Below are positions 1 through 9,533 of a stretch of 64,000 bases of DNA, piece after piece. The stretch covers positions 1-64,000 of the forward strand of contig SYGM01000167.1 in the NCBI GenBank assembly GCA_005799545.1. The letters run 5' to 3'. Positions within the stretch are counted from its first letter, which is position 1; each line of letters opens with the position of its first letter. The notes under the pieces were generated by a model, which was given only the letters and a program-made list of their open reading frames with translations, was not told the origin of the DNA and ran no database searches. Made by a program: the position numbers and the translations under genes. Source of the stretch: Planctomycetia bacterium. GTDB taxonomy: Bacteria > Planctomycetota > UBA1135 > GCA-002686595.

Positions 1-1
1 C

Positions 2-67
2 GACATGTTCCGCAAGAACTTCGAAGACAAGAAGTTCGGCGAACTGGGCATCGAGCCGGTGATGTGA
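2..67 (+). CDS. C-terminal fragment of an upstream CDS cut by the window edge (..DMFRKNFEDKKFGELGIEPVM*)
   Basis: Open frame from base 2 to TGA at 65-67, immediately before the 74-451 CDS. Confidence 0.5.
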   Translation, partial: DMFRKNFEDKKFGELGIEPVM

Positions 68-73
68 TCGCCA

Positions 74-451
74 GTGAGCGAAGCCCTCAACCACTACAAG
101 CAGGGCCTTGGCCTCTTCGGACAGGGAAAGTTCGAAGAGGCCATTGCCTCTTTTCAGCAGGCGCTGGCATCACGGCCGCAGTGGGCGGAAGCCCTGCACG
201 CTCTCGCCACCGCGCAGAGCAAGGCCGGCGATCAGGACTCCGCCCTCGCGACGATCGAGAAGGTCATCGCGCTCGATCCTGAAGATCCATTCGGCTACAC
301 GAGCCAGTCGATCTTCCTGCAGCGCAAGGGACTGATCCCCGAAGCGGAGAAGGCGCAGGCCAAGGCGCGCATGGCGAGCTGGAAGCAGGAGTTGAAGACC
401 AACCCCAAGGCTCCGCCGCCGGATACCGGGCCGATGAAGGTCGTGCAGTAG
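74..451 (+). CDS. Small TPR-repeat protein
   Basis: ALNHYKQGLGLFGQGKFEEAIASFQQALASRP..WAEALHALATAQ TPR pattern. Confidence 0.75.
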   Translation: MSEALNHYKQGLGLFGQGKFEEAIASFQQALASRPQWAEALHALATAQSKAGDQDSALATIEKVIALDPEDPFGYTSQSIFLQRKGLIPEAEKAQAKARMASWKQELKTNPKAPPPDTGPMKVVQ

Positions 452-484
452 CGCGCACGTGCGATTCTGCGAATCGCGAAAATG

Positions 485-519
485 CACGCGGGTAAGCCCT
501 CACAAGGCTTCCCCGCGTG
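485..519. terminator. Hairpin between convergent genes
   Basis: CACGCGGG-t-AAGCC..GGCTT-c-CCCGCGTG inverted repeat (8+5 bp, one mismatch) followed by gcgttt; lies between convergent CDS ends 451 and 541. Confidence 0.7.
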
Positions 520-540
520 GCGTTTCAGACCAGTGCGGCC

Positions 541-2649
541 TCAGAAGGGGCCGATCTGGAAGATGGGCTCGTCGATGCCGCCCACGCGGAACCACAACTG
601 GTATTGAGGTGGGTGCATGGAGAAGCAGCTGCCGAGGTCATTCTCGATGCGATGAAACATGAAGGTTTGCCCTGGTTGTTCAAGAAACCAATCAGACTCG
701 GCCTGGGGCACATTGATCGCACCCATGTCGAGCAGCTGCTCGCGGGCGCTTGCAAGATACGGAAAAGCCTCACCGTCGATGTAGGACAGCGACTTGATGA
801 CGCGGACGTCCCGACACCAACCCTCGTAGCTGATTGGCTCCCAGACCGCGCAGATGCCGAAAGCGGGTGGCAGGAAGAAATCCGGATCGCGACGCAGCTG
901 GGCGGTGGCCTGGATGACTGCATCTGAACCGTCATACGCAAGGGCGAAACTCTCACCACCAAACCGCAACATCTCGGGGGCGCAGCGAGCAGGTCGGACG
1001 TGTTGCTGGATATGAAGGCCGACACCGTTGGTCATGATGTTCTCATGCAGGTCAGAGTGCCCCTGACCGTCGAAGATTGCCTGTGATGTCGGCGAGAGGA
1101 TGTTCGCCGGAATGGCGCTCGCAACAGAAACCGCGCCATCGTTGTTGAATGCCAGATTTCCGGCAATTGCATGGTATTTGATCCAACCGCGACCCAATCC
1201 GCTGTTGAGGAATTGCAGGAAGGGTGATCCTGGAACCATGTCACGAATGCCATCCACAATCGGTGCCTGCATTGCAGCTTCCAGAAGGTGGGCAAGTTCG
1301 AGGAAGTTGCCTCCGAGGTGGGGCGTGCCGAGCGTGGTCACATTGACGAATGGAGTCAACGCCCGGCATTGTGGCAGATTGTAGTCTTCAACGGCGGCCC
1401 GGGAGACAAGTCCTCCCATGCTGTGGCCGTACACATCGATGCATGCAAAAAGACCCTGCTGATCCGCGTCAGTCAGCGCGCGAATGGTCAGCTCATTGGC
1501 CAGCCATGCTGCGTTGCTCCTTATGCTCTTGCCCGATGGGTAGTTGTAGAAGATGACATTGTCGTAGTGCGTTTCCGCCCAAGCCTTCAGCTGCGGGAAG
1601 TTGCTGTCCTTCGAAAGCAGGCCATGAACCAGAAGTGCGTTCTTCTGGTCGCGTCGGAAGCCGTTTCCCTTCACGAGGACCAACTCACGCGGCTGGTTGA
1701 GAATCGGCCACAGCCAGAAGAACTGCTCCGGTGATTGGATTACGGTATCCATATCTCCCAGGATCTGATTGAGCATCTCTCCCAGTTCCTGTGTTGCACC
1801 ATCGATCGTCTGGCCGATGTCCTTCCAGAAGGCGGCAAAGCTGGAGAAGTGTGTGGTTTGTGCTCGGAGCGTGTTTGCCTGCGCGTCAACCGTTGTCGGC
1901 AGCATGGACCACTGACCGGTCGCCTCGTCCTGGTGGAAAAGAGCGATGTTTGACTCCGAGGTTACTCCCAGTGCAGCCAGCCACGAATCCGTGTAGTGAA
2001 GCTCCACCGTTACCGGTGCGCTGAACTGCTGTGACGGGTTGATCTCAATGCCGAGCGCGGTCTTGGGAAGAGTCGCAGCGTGGGTGATCGCCAAGATCTC
2101 GACTTCGGCATCAGCGGCCATCGCGCCGGGAGGGATGATGATTCTGCTCCCCTGGATGGCGCTTCCTGTTGCGTCCGCTATCACGACACCTCCCAACCGG
2201 GAATCGACAAAAGCCGAGCCCGCGAGGCTCATGCCTTGCACCGGAATCTGCAGCGACTCTTCGAACATCTCATTCTGCAGTGTCGCTTGAATGCGAAGTT
2301 GCTGAATACCCACCTGTGTCGGTGACGGAACCCAAGTGATCAGTCCGCTGAGAGGATCGAGCCCGAGACCGTCGGGCCCGTCCAGCAATTGGTAGGTGGG
2401 TTTGGCGGACATGCCGGCGAGTGCCTGGACACTGCCTGGCTGCTGCGGCTGTGATGACATGCCCAGCATGACCCGAGCCTGATAGGGGTGCCCTGTCTCA
2501 GCGAACGGATCGCCATCCAGAAACAGTACCGGTGCAGATGTGTCCGCTTCAGGTGGTCCGGTGTCAGGTTCGCTGCCGCCGCCGGAGCAGCCGAGCAGGG
2601 GAAACAGGGGCAGCAGGGGAAGGATGCAGAACAGTTGGTGCAGTTTCAT
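541..2649 (-). CDS. Lipoprotein with Ig-like, ZU5-like and alpha/beta-hydrolase (lipase/esterase) regions
   Basis: Lipobox LLGC; IIIPPGA.. ZU5-like segment; LLVHGLLSKDSNF and GHSMGGLVSR nucleophile elbow. Confidence 0.75.
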   Translation of the reverse strand: MKLHQLFCILPLLPLFPLLGCSGGGSEPDTGPPEADTSAPVLFLDGDPFAETGHPYQARVMLGMSSQPQQPGSVQALAGMSAKPTYQLLDGPDGLGLDPLSGLITWVPSPTQVGIQQLRIQATLQNEMFEESLQIPVQGMSLAGSAFVDSRLGGVVIADATGSAIQGSRIIIPPGAMAADAEVEILAITHAATLPKTALGIEINPSQQFSAPVTVELHYTDSWLAALGVTSESNIALFHQDEATGQWSMLPTTVDAQANTLRAQTTHFSSFAAFWKDIGQTIDGATQELGEMLNQILGDMDTVIQSPEQFFWLWPILNQPRELVLVKGNGFRRDQKNALLVHGLLSKDSNFPQLKAWAETHYDNVIFYNYPSGKSIRSNAAWLANELTIRALTDADQQGLFACIDVYGHSMGGLVSRAAVEDYNLPQCRALTPFVNVTTLGTPHLGGNFLELAHLLEAAMQAPIVDGIRDMVPGSPFLQFLNSGLGRGWIKYHAIAGNLAFNNDGAVSVASAIPANILSPTSQAIFDGQGHSDLHENIMTNGVGLHIQQHVRPARCAPEMLRFGGESFALAYDGSDAVIQATAQLRRDPDFFLPPAFGICAVWEPISYEGWCRDVRVIKSLSYIDGEAFPYLASAREQLLDMGAINVPQAESDWFLEQPGQTFMFHRIENDLGSCFSMHPPQYQLWFRVGGIDEPIFQIGPF

Positions 2650-2772
2650 CGGGTGGCTCCCCAGAGGGGTTTCACCTCAAACGCACCAGCTCTCAACGCC
2701 TCTCAGAAATTCCCGTTCAGGGGAAGCGGTGGCCGAGCGGAGGATTCGGCCCTGACCTGCGCCCGGAGCGCG

Positions 2773-3096
2773 TCAGCCCGCGTCGCCTTCCCAGCCGAGG
2801 TCCTTCTTCGCCTGCTCCGACATCAGGTGCGGGGTCCACGGCGGTTCCCACACGATCTGGATCTCGGTGCCGGTGATGCCCGGCAGGGCGTTGACGCGGC
2901 GCTTCATCGCTTCGGGGATGTTGCGCGCTTCGGGGCAGGACTGCGAGGTCAGCGTCATGCGGATCTTGCAGACGCCGCCATCGGCCATCGCCACCTCATA
3001 GACCAAACCGAGATCGACGATGTTGACCGGGATCTCCGGGTCGAAGACCTGGCGCAGTTCCTTGTAGACGTCGTCGACGGTGATCGTGTTGCTCAT
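2773..3096 (-). CDS. MIP18/DUF59 family Fe-S assembly protein (SufT/PaaD-like)
   Basis: VFDPEIPVNIVDLGLVYEV...MTLTSQSCPEA..VWEPPWTPHLMSEQAKKDLGW. Confidence 0.9.
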   Translation of the reverse strand: MSNTITVDDVYKELRQVFDPEIPVNIVDLGLVYEVAMADGGVCKIRMTLTSQSCPEARNIPEAMKRRVNALPGITGTEIQIVWEPPWTPHLMSEQAKKDLGWEGDAG

Positions 3097-3158
3097 GGAG
3101 GTGGGGCGCGGTGTGTGGCGCTTGTTGATGGGCCGGGGGGCCTTCGGGGGCGACTATT

Positions 3159-3809
3159 CTAACCCTTCCGTGCCCTGTCGAGTAGCTCGGCGAGGTCGGC
3201 GGGCAGGGGGGCGGTCACAAGGACCTCCTCACCTGTCTTGGGATGCACGAAGCGCAGTTTCCAGGCGTGCAGAGCCACGCGGCGGCTGCGCAGGCGCACG
3301 GGCGAGTCCTTCCCGCGGGCGTATTTGCGTTCGCCGATCAGCGGGTGGCCGGAGTGGGCCGCGTGCAGTCGGATCTGGTTGCGTCGACCGGTGACGAGGT
3401 CGATCTCGAGCGCGGTGGTGGTCGGAAGGGCTTCGAGTGTGCGGTAGCGGGTGATCGAGCGCTGGCCGAGGGCCGAAATGCGCGCGTGGGCACCCTCCTC
3501 GAGGATCGGGTACTTCCACTCGCCGGCCGGGGTGCGCAGTCGGCCTGCGGCGAGCGCCCAGTAGGTCTTGGCGATGGAGCGCGCGCGGAAGAGGCCCTCG
3601 AGCGCTTCCCGCGTGGCGGAATCGCGCGCGAAGAGGACGGCGCCCGAGACCTCGCGATCGAGGCGATGGACGGGGATCACGCGCTCGCCCTGCTCGGCAA
3701 GGCGCGCGACGAGATCGGCTTCCTTGTCGCCGTGCAGAGGCACCGTGAGCAGGCCGGCGGGCTTGTCGGCGACCAGCAGGTGCTCATCCGTGTAGAGAAT
3801 CGGGATCAA
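3159..3809 (-). CDS. RluA-family pseudouridine synthase; probable TTG start
   Basis: LYTDEHLLVADKPAGL..PVHRLDREVSGAVLFARD..GRRNQIRLHAAHSGHPLIGERKY; the 725-aa ORF upstream of 3809 is antisense/non-homologous; TTG at 3809-3807 sits 8 nt after TACCCT. Confidence 0.85.
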   Translation of the reverse strand: MIPILYTDEHLLVADKPAGLLTVPLHGDKEADLVARLAEQGERVIPVHRLDREVSGAVLFARDSATREALEGLFRARSIAKTYWALAAGRLRTPAGEWKYPILEEGAHARISALGQRSITRYRTLEALPTTTALEIDLVTGRRNQIRLHAAHSGHPLIGERKYARGKDSPVRLRSRRVALHAWKLRFVHPKTGEEVLVTAPLPADLAELLDRARKG

Positions 3810-3857
3810 CGGCGAGCAGGGTAGCGTTTCGCGGGCGCGGATAGGATGGAGCGGCCC

Positions 3858-4739
3858 ATGATCCGTTACGAAGGCAAGCTCTTCCGGCCGCCGAGCGAGG
3901 CCGACAGCCTGATCCTGCAGGCCACCATCGGCTGCAGCTACAACCGCTGCACCTTCTGCGCGATGTACCGCGAGAAGCGCTTCCGGGTGCGCAAGCTGGA
4001 GGAGCTCGAGGCGGAGATCGACTGGGCCGCGCGCGAGCTCGGGCCGATGGTGCGCAAGGTGTTCCTGGCCGACGGCGATGCGCTGATCGCGAAGAGTTCG
4101 TTCCTCTTGGAGCTTCTGGGCAAGCTGCGCCGGGCCTTTCCGGGGTTGTCGCGGGTGAGCTGCTATGCCTCGCCGCAGGCGCTGGCCGTGCGGACGGTGG
4201 AGGAGATGCGCGCGCTGCGCGAAGCGGGGCTGGTGCTGTACTACCTCGGCATCGAGTCCGGGCACGATGCGGTGCTGGAGCGGCTGGAAAAGGGCGTGGA
4301 TTCGGCCGAAATGATCCGGGTGGCGGCCAAGGCCGGCGAGGCCGGCGTCAAGCTGTCGACGATGATTCTGCTGGGCGCGGGAGGGCGGGCCTTGTCGGAG
4401 GAGCACGCGCGGGAGAGCGCGCGCGTGGTGAATGCGATCCAGCCGCGCTTCGTGAGCACGCTGGTGATGACGCCGGTCGAAGGCACGCCGCTGATGGAAG
4501 AGGCCATGGCGGGCAAGGTGGACGAGCTGGATCCGATCGAGCTGGCGCGCGAACTGCGGCAGTTCGTCGGGAATCTGGAGCTGACGGGCACGGTGTTCCG
4601 CTCCAATCACGCCAGCAACTACCTCGCGCTGGGTGGCAGCCTGCCCAAGGACAAGGCGCGCATCCTGGCGGAGCTGGACCGCGTTCTGGCGGCTCCATCG
4701 CGCGCAAGCTTTACACCGGAGTGGATGCGCGGGCTGTAG
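3858..4739 (+). CDS. Radical SAM protein
   Basis: LQATIGCSYNRCTFCAMY (CxxxxCxxC-type cluster motif), YYLGIESGHD; start 3858 preferred over 3846 because TAGGAT lies 10 nt upstream. Confidence 0.85.
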   Translation: MIRYEGKLFRPPSEADSLILQATIGCSYNRCTFCAMYREKRFRVRKLEELEAEIDWAARELGPMVRKVFLADGDALIAKSSFLLELLGKLRRAFPGLSRVSCYASPQALAVRTVEEMRALREAGLVLYYLGIESGHDAVLERLEKGVDSAEMIRVAAKAGEAGVKLSTMILLGAGGRALSEEHARESARVVNAIQPRFVSTLVMTPVEGTPLMEEAMAGKVDELDPIELARELRQFVGNLELTGTVFRSNHASNYLALGGSLPKDKARILAELDRVLAAPSRASFTPEWMRGL

Positions 4740-4775
4740 CGGCCTGAGGTCGCGCTTCGCACAATGACGGGCCGC

Positions 4776-6701
4776 ATGTCGACCCGATTGTCGCGCTTCG
4801 CTCTGTTGCTTGCCGTGCTCTGCGCGGCTGGATCCACCTCCTCTGCACAGGAACGCCTGCGCATGTGGGCGCTGACACAGGTGCGTCTGGGCGATGCCGA
4901 GGGTGCGCCGCTCAAGACGCTGCTGCTGGCAGAGGGCCGCATCCGTGCGGTGCTGGAACCGGGAGCACAACTGCCGCCGGCGGCGCGCGTCGTCGATGCC
5001 AACCAGATGGTGGCTCTGCCGGGTCTGGTCGATGCCTATGCGCTGACGGGGGCTGCACCTCTCTCGATCGAAGCGGCCCGTGATTGGCCCACGAACGCCA
5101 GCGCGGATCTGTACGTGGATATGCGCGCTGCCAACCGCAAGGGCATCGCGCCGGCCGCCAAGGTCGCGGATCGCCTGACGCTCGATGCGGAACTGCGCGG
5201 CAAATGGCGCGGAAAAGGCTACACGCATCTGGTGCTGGCGCCCTCCTCGGAGCTGCTCAGCGGTCGCAGCGCTCTGGTCGTACTGCGCGAGCGCGCGGCG
5301 CGCGATCTGATCGTGCGTGAGCAGGTCTTCGATCATGCGGGCTTTGATTCCAACGGAGCGGGCTATCCGGGCACGCTGATGGGCTCGATGGCGCAGCTGC
5401 GACAGTTCTTCATGGACGCGCGCTGGGTGCAGGAGCTGGATCGTCGCCAGCTGGCGGGCAAGAGCGGTCCTCGCCCGCCCTACGATCCCGATCTGCGCGC
5501 GATCGGAACGGTGCTGCGCAAGGAGCAGCGCCTGTGGTGTGAGGCGGAGACGAGCAACGACATCGACCGCTGGCTGCGGCTGGCGGATGAATTCGGCTTC
5601 GAGATCGGCATCGTGGGCGGGCGTGATGCGTTTCAGCGGGCCGCAGTGCTGGCCGCGCGCAGGATCCCGGTGATCCTCACGCTCAACTGGGGCGAGGAGC
5701 CGCCCAAGCCTGACGCGCCGAAAGTCACTCCGGAGCCGGAGCAGAAGGCCGCCGAGCAGAAGGCCGCCGAGCAGAAGGCCGCCGAGCAGCAGGCCGCCGA
5801 GCAGCAGGCCGCCGAGCAGCAGGCCGCCGAGCAGCAGGCCGCCGAGGAGAAGGCGGCCGAAAAGAAAGCCGCCGAGGAGAAGCCGCAGGGTGAAGGCGCT
5901 GCTGCGACCAAGCCGGAGCAGGACGCCAAACCCGTCGATCGGTTCCGCTACACACTGCCCGAGCCGGTCAAGGCCGAACGTCGCCGCCGATGGGAGGAGC
6001 AGCGCGCCTGTGTGCGCACGCTGCTCGACGCAGGCGTCGTTGTGGCCTTCGGTTCAGGCAAGGAGGGCGCGGGTGAAATCCTCGCGAAGGCCCGCACGCT
6101 GGTCAGCGAAAAGGTGATCAGCGAGGCTCAGGCGCTGGCCGCGCTGTCGAGTCAGCCGCTCGCACTGGCGGGTGCAGCGGGCGCGTCCGGTCGACTGGAG
6201 GCGGGCAAGGGCGCGAACCTCGCCGTTTGGACAAAGCACCCGCTGCAGGACAAGGATGCCAAGGTTGCCTGGCTCTTCGCCGAAGGCATCGCATACGAGT
6301 TCGAGATCGAGGACAAGGCCTCGATCGGCAGGCCGGACGAAGGCATCGAGGTCGATGGCCGCTGGGAGCTGAGCTACGAGCAGGCCGAAGGCCGCACCGC
6401 GCTGCTGAGTCTCGAGATGGACGCGGAAGGCAAGCTGAAGGGCAGTCTGCGGCTGCGTGCGCCCGGCGCGAGCACCGACAACGAGGTTGAAGTAGGCGGC
6501 CGCGTGATCGGCCGCAAGGTCTCGTTGGAAGGCAGCTTCAACCTGGGCAGCTTCCCGGTGCAGATCTCGCTCGAAGGCACGCTGGAAGGCGAGGAAATCA
6601 ACGGCACGGTCAAGTGGAAGGGCTCCGAGCGCGAGGATTCGCAGAAGTTCCGCGCGACACGCAAGCCTAGCCATGACGGCAAGCACGATCACCCGCACTG
6701 A
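4776..6701 (+). CDS. Amidohydrolase-like protein with degenerate metal site, internal EQKAA repeat and C-terminal beta-rich region
   Basis: VVDANQMVALPGLVDAYALTG aligns to the PGxIDxHxH site but lacks HxH; ..SGRLEAGKGANLAVW C-terminal amidohydrolase signature; ATG at 4764 also possible. Confidence 0.75.
   Translation: MSTRLSRFALLLAVLCAAGSTSSAQERLRMWALTQVRLGDAEGAPLKTLLLAEGRIRAVLEPGAQLPPAARVVDANQMVALPGLVDAYALTGAAPLSIEAARDWPTNASADLYVDMRAANRKGIAPAAKVADRLTLDAELRGKWRGKGYTHLVLAPSSELLSGRSALVVLRERAARDLIVREQVFDHAGFDSNGAGYPGTLMGSMAQLRQFFMDARWVQELDRRQLAGKSGPRPPYDPDLRAIGTVLRKEQRLWCEAETSNDIDRWLRLADEFGFEIGIVGGRDAFQRAAVLAARRIPVILTLNWGEEPPKPDAPKVTPEPEQKAAEQKAAEQKAAEQQAAEQQAAEQQAAEQQAAEEKAAEKKAAEEKPQGEGAAATKPEQDAKPVDRFRYTLPEPVKAERRRRWEEQRACVRTLLDAGVVVAFGSGKEGAGEILAKARTLVSEKVISEAQALAALSSQPLALAGAAGASGRLEAGKGANLAVWTKHPLQDKDAKVAWLFAEGIAYEFEIEDKASIGRPDEGIEVDGRWELSYEQAEGRTALLSLEMDAEGKLKGSLRLRAPGASTDNEVEVGGRVIGRKVSLEGSFNLGSFPVQISLEGTLEGEEINGTVKWKGSEREDSQKFRATRKPSHDGKHDHPH
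5739..5882 (+). repeat. In-frame 15-bp tandem repeat (gagcagaaggccgcc-type, about 9.5 copies)
   Basis: EQKAA x3, EQQAA x4, EEKAA, EKKAA, EEK read directly. Confidence 0.95.
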
Positions 6702-6714
6702 GGAGCACGCACAC

Positions 6715-9288
6715 ATGAGCATTCGCATTTCCGGGTTCCTGCTTCTGCTGGTCTGCGCGGTGCCGCTGCGGTCCGAGCATCCCGTTGAGTTCGATGCCCA
6801 TCGCAAGCCCCGGCTTGCGGTGAAGGGCAGCTGTGTCATCCGTCAAGTCACGATCCACGATGCGGTGCAGCCGGCCTTCGTGGGCGATGTGCTGGTGAAG
6901 GACGGCAAGATCGCCGCCGTGGGCGGTGTCAGCGCGCCGGAGGGCACGCTCGAGATCAACGGAACGGGCCTGCATCTCGCACCCGGGGTTGTGGACTGCC
7001 ACTCGCACATCGCGATCGACGGAGGCGTGAATGAAGGTTCGGTTTCGATCACCGCCGAGGTCAGCATCGAAGATGTCGTCGATCCCCGCGATCTCTCGAT
7101 CTATCGAGCGCTCGGCGGCGGCGTCACGACGGCACGCCTGCTGCACGGCTCCGCCAACACGATCGGCGGACAGGATGAGGTCATCAAGCTCAAGTGGGGG
7201 CGAACCGCGGACGAACTGCGCTTCCCCGGCGGTCCGCGCGGCGTGAAGTTCGCGCTCGGCGAAAACCCCAAGCGTTCCAACGGCGGCGGCTGGGGCAACC
7301 GCTTCCCCGCGACGCGCATGGGCGTCGAGGCGGTCTTTGAGCGCGCCTTCACACGCGCTCGCGAGTACGGTGCGGAGTGGGAGGCCTACGAGGCGGCGAA
7401 GGTGCGGGGTGAGGATCCCGCGCCGCCGCGCAGGGACCTGCGCCTGCAGGCGCTGCTGGATATCCTCAACAGGAACATCCTCGTGCACTCGCACTGCTAT
7501 CGCGCGGATGAGATCCTGATGCTGATCCGCGTCTCGCAACGCTACGGGTTCACTATCGCCACGCTGCAGCACGTGCTCGAGGCCTACAAAGTGGCACCCG
7601 AAATGGCCGAGGCCGGCATTGCCGGTTCGACCTTCAGCGACTGGTGGGCCTACAAAGTCGAAGCGTATGACGGTATCCCGCAGAACGCGGCGCTGATGGA
7701 TGAGGCGGGCCTGTCCTCTTCCCTCAACTCCGACTCGGACGAGATGATGCGCCGCCTTTACCACGAGGCCGCGAAGTCGGTGCGCTATGCGGGCATGGAC
7801 CGTGTGCGTGCGCTGCGTCTGGTGACGCAGAACGCGGCGGAACAGCTGGGCATCGGGGATCGAGTCGGCACCATCGAGCCCGGCAAGGATGCGGATCTGG
7901 TGTTGATGAATGCCGACCCGCTGTCTTCATACTCGCGGGTGGTCTGGACGATGGTCGACGGCGAGATCGAATTCGAGCGGCGCGATGCCTTCGAGCTTGA
8001 CACCCGTCCGCCCGCCGTGCGTCAACTGGAACTCAGCGCTCCTGCGGCGCTGCCGACGATGGCGCCCGAGGAGCCGGTCCTGGCGATCACCAACGCCAGC
8101 ATTCATCCCGTGCGCGAGCCGATGCTGGCGCGCGGCACGCTCCTGATTCAGGGCGGCCGGATCACCGCGCTGGGTGCGGATGTCGCCATTCCCGCCGGAG
8201 CCCGTGTGATCGATGCCGCTGGAAAGCACGTCTATCCGGGCCTGATCGCGCTGGCGACGAGCATCGGCATGAAGGAGATCGGGTCAGTGCCTGCGACCGA
8301 TGACGAGAGCGAGCGCGGCGGCAATCAGCCGGACATGCGCACAGCGGCATCGATCCACGGGGATTCGGCCCACATCCCGGTGACAAGGACCAACGGCATC
8401 ACGCGTGCACAAGTTGCGCCGCGCGGCGGTGGACCGCTGCTCGGACAATCGGCGGTGATCCAACTGAGCGGTGCGAACTGGGAAGAGTTCGTCCGCGTGG
8501 ATCGGGACATGCTTCATGTGCGCTTCCCGTTCTCGCCCAATGAGACGAAGGACAAGGAGCGCAAGCCCTCGGAAGCCGTGAAGGCGCTGCGCAGACTGTT
8601 CGCGGAAGCACGGGAATACGGCCGCCTGCTGGATCTTTCGGCTGCGGACCCTTCCGCTCGACCGGAATACGAGCCGCGTCTGGAGGCCATGGTGCCGTTT
8701 GCTCGCGGGCAGCGCCCGGTCGCGCTGCATGCGGACAATGCGCAGACGATTCTTGAGGCGCTGCGCTTTGCGCGCGACGAGAAGCTGGAGGCGGTGCTCT
8801 ACGGGGCCGCGGAGGGTTGGAAGGTCGCCGACGTGATCGCGAAGGAAGGCCGTCCTGTGGTGGTTGGTCCGGTGCTGGCTCTGCCCGGCCAACGCGATGA
8901 TCCGTACGATTCGGCCTATTCCAATGCCGCCGTGCTCTCCCGCGCCGGCGCGTCGATTGCGATCATGCCTGCGGACGACGAGAACCCGCGCAATCTGGCC
9001 TTCCATGCGGCCATGGCGGCCTGTTTCGGACTGCCTCGCGAGGAGGCGCTGCGCGCGATCACGCTCTATCCGGCTCGCATCCTCAAGCAGGATGCCGAGG
9101 TGGGCAGTCTGGCCCCCGGCATGGTCGCGGACCTGATCATCACCGATGGCGATGTGCTCGAACTGGCGACGCGTGTCGAGCAGGTCTTCATCGCGGGCCG
9201 TCAGCAGGATCTGGGCAACCGCCAGAGCGAGCTCTATGAGCGCTACCGCCAGCGTGTGCTGGACTGGAAGGCCTCGAAGGGCAAGTGA
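6715..9288 (+). CDS. Secreted amidohydrolase with two amidohydrolase-like halves
   Basis: APGVVDCHSHIAIDGG (intact HxH) in N-half; ..GTIEPGKDADLVLMNADP; second half YPGLIALATSIG..SLAPGMVADLIITDGD lacks HxH. Confidence 0.85.
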   Translation: MSIRISGFLLLLVCAVPLRSEHPVEFDAHRKPRLAVKGSCVIRQVTIHDAVQPAFVGDVLVKDGKIAAVGGVSAPEGTLEINGTGLHLAPGVVDCHSHIAIDGGVNEGSVSITAEVSIEDVVDPRDLSIYRALGGGVTTARLLHGSANTIGGQDEVIKLKWGRTADELRFPGGPRGVKFALGENPKRSNGGGWGNRFPATRMGVEAVFERAFTRAREYGAEWEAYEAAKVRGEDPAPPRRDLRLQALLDILNRNILVHSHCYRADEILMLIRVSQRYGFTIATLQHVLEAYKVAPEMAEAGIAGSTFSDWWAYKVEAYDGIPQNAALMDEAGLSSSLNSDSDEMMRRLYHEAAKSVRYAGMDRVRALRLVTQNAAEQLGIGDRVGTIEPGKDADLVLMNADPLSSYSRVVWTMVDGEIEFERRDAFELDTRPPAVRQLELSAPAALPTMAPEEPVLAITNASIHPVREPMLARGTLLIQGGRITALGADVAIPAGARVIDAAGKHVYPGLIALATSIGMKEIGSVPATDDESERGGNQPDMRTAASIHGDSAHIPVTRTNGITRAQVAPRGGGPLLGQSAVIQLSGANWEEFVRVDRDMLHVRFPFSPNETKDKERKPSEAVKALRRLFAEAREYGRLLDLSAADPSARPEYEPRLEAMVPFARGQRPVALHADNAQTILEALRFARDEKLEAVLYGAAEGWKVADVIAKEGRPVVVGPVLALPGQRDDPYDSAYSNAAVLSRAGASIAIMPADDENPRNLAFHAAMAACFGLPREEALRAITLYPARILKQDAEVGSLAPGMVADLIITDGDVLELATRVEQVFIAGRQQDLGNRQSELYERYRQRVLDWKASKGK

Positions 9289-9297
9289 GTCAGGGAC

Positions 9298-9429
9298 TCA
9301 GTTGAATGATCCGCGCAGGACCACGAGCGCGAGGGCGGCCCAGAGGATCGCGCCGATCCAACGCTCCGTACGGCGGCTTCGCAGGGGCAGCGACTTCGTC
9401 TGAAGCCATTGAGAACGAGATGGGTGCAT
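9298..9429 (-). CDS. Candidate 42-residue-class single-TM small protein (MHPSRSQWLQTKSLPLRSRRTERWIGAILWAALALVVLRGSFN)
   Basis: ATG-to-TGA ORF below the track cut-off; basic N-terminus then hydrophobic segment; TAGAAG 10 nt upstream. Confidence 0.35.
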   Translation of the reverse strand: MHPSRSQWLQTKSLPLRSRRTERWIGAILWAALALVVLRGSFN

Positions 9430-9533
9430 TTGCTTGAGCCTTCTAGGCGGTACCGCAAGCGCCGTTTCGCCTGAACAGGTAACGAAAATGCAGGATTGAC
9501 ATCACCAAAACCATTCGAAATCGTGCGTAGAAC

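Noticed and set aside
3810-5336. Upstream two-thirds of the 725-aa minus-strand ORF (3159-5336)
   Set aside because: Lies antisense to the radical SAM and amidohydrolase-like genes with His/Arg/Gln-rich translation typical of GC-rich antisense frames; only the RluA part is supported.
5633-5929. Minus-strand ORF rich in SAACCSAAC repeats
   Set aside because: Antisense reading of the 15-bp tandem repeat; not an independent gene.
9496-9524. TTGACA at 9496 as sigma70 -35 for the 9534 gene
   Set aside because: Hexamer at 17-bp spacing is AATCGT, a poor -10; left unassigned.
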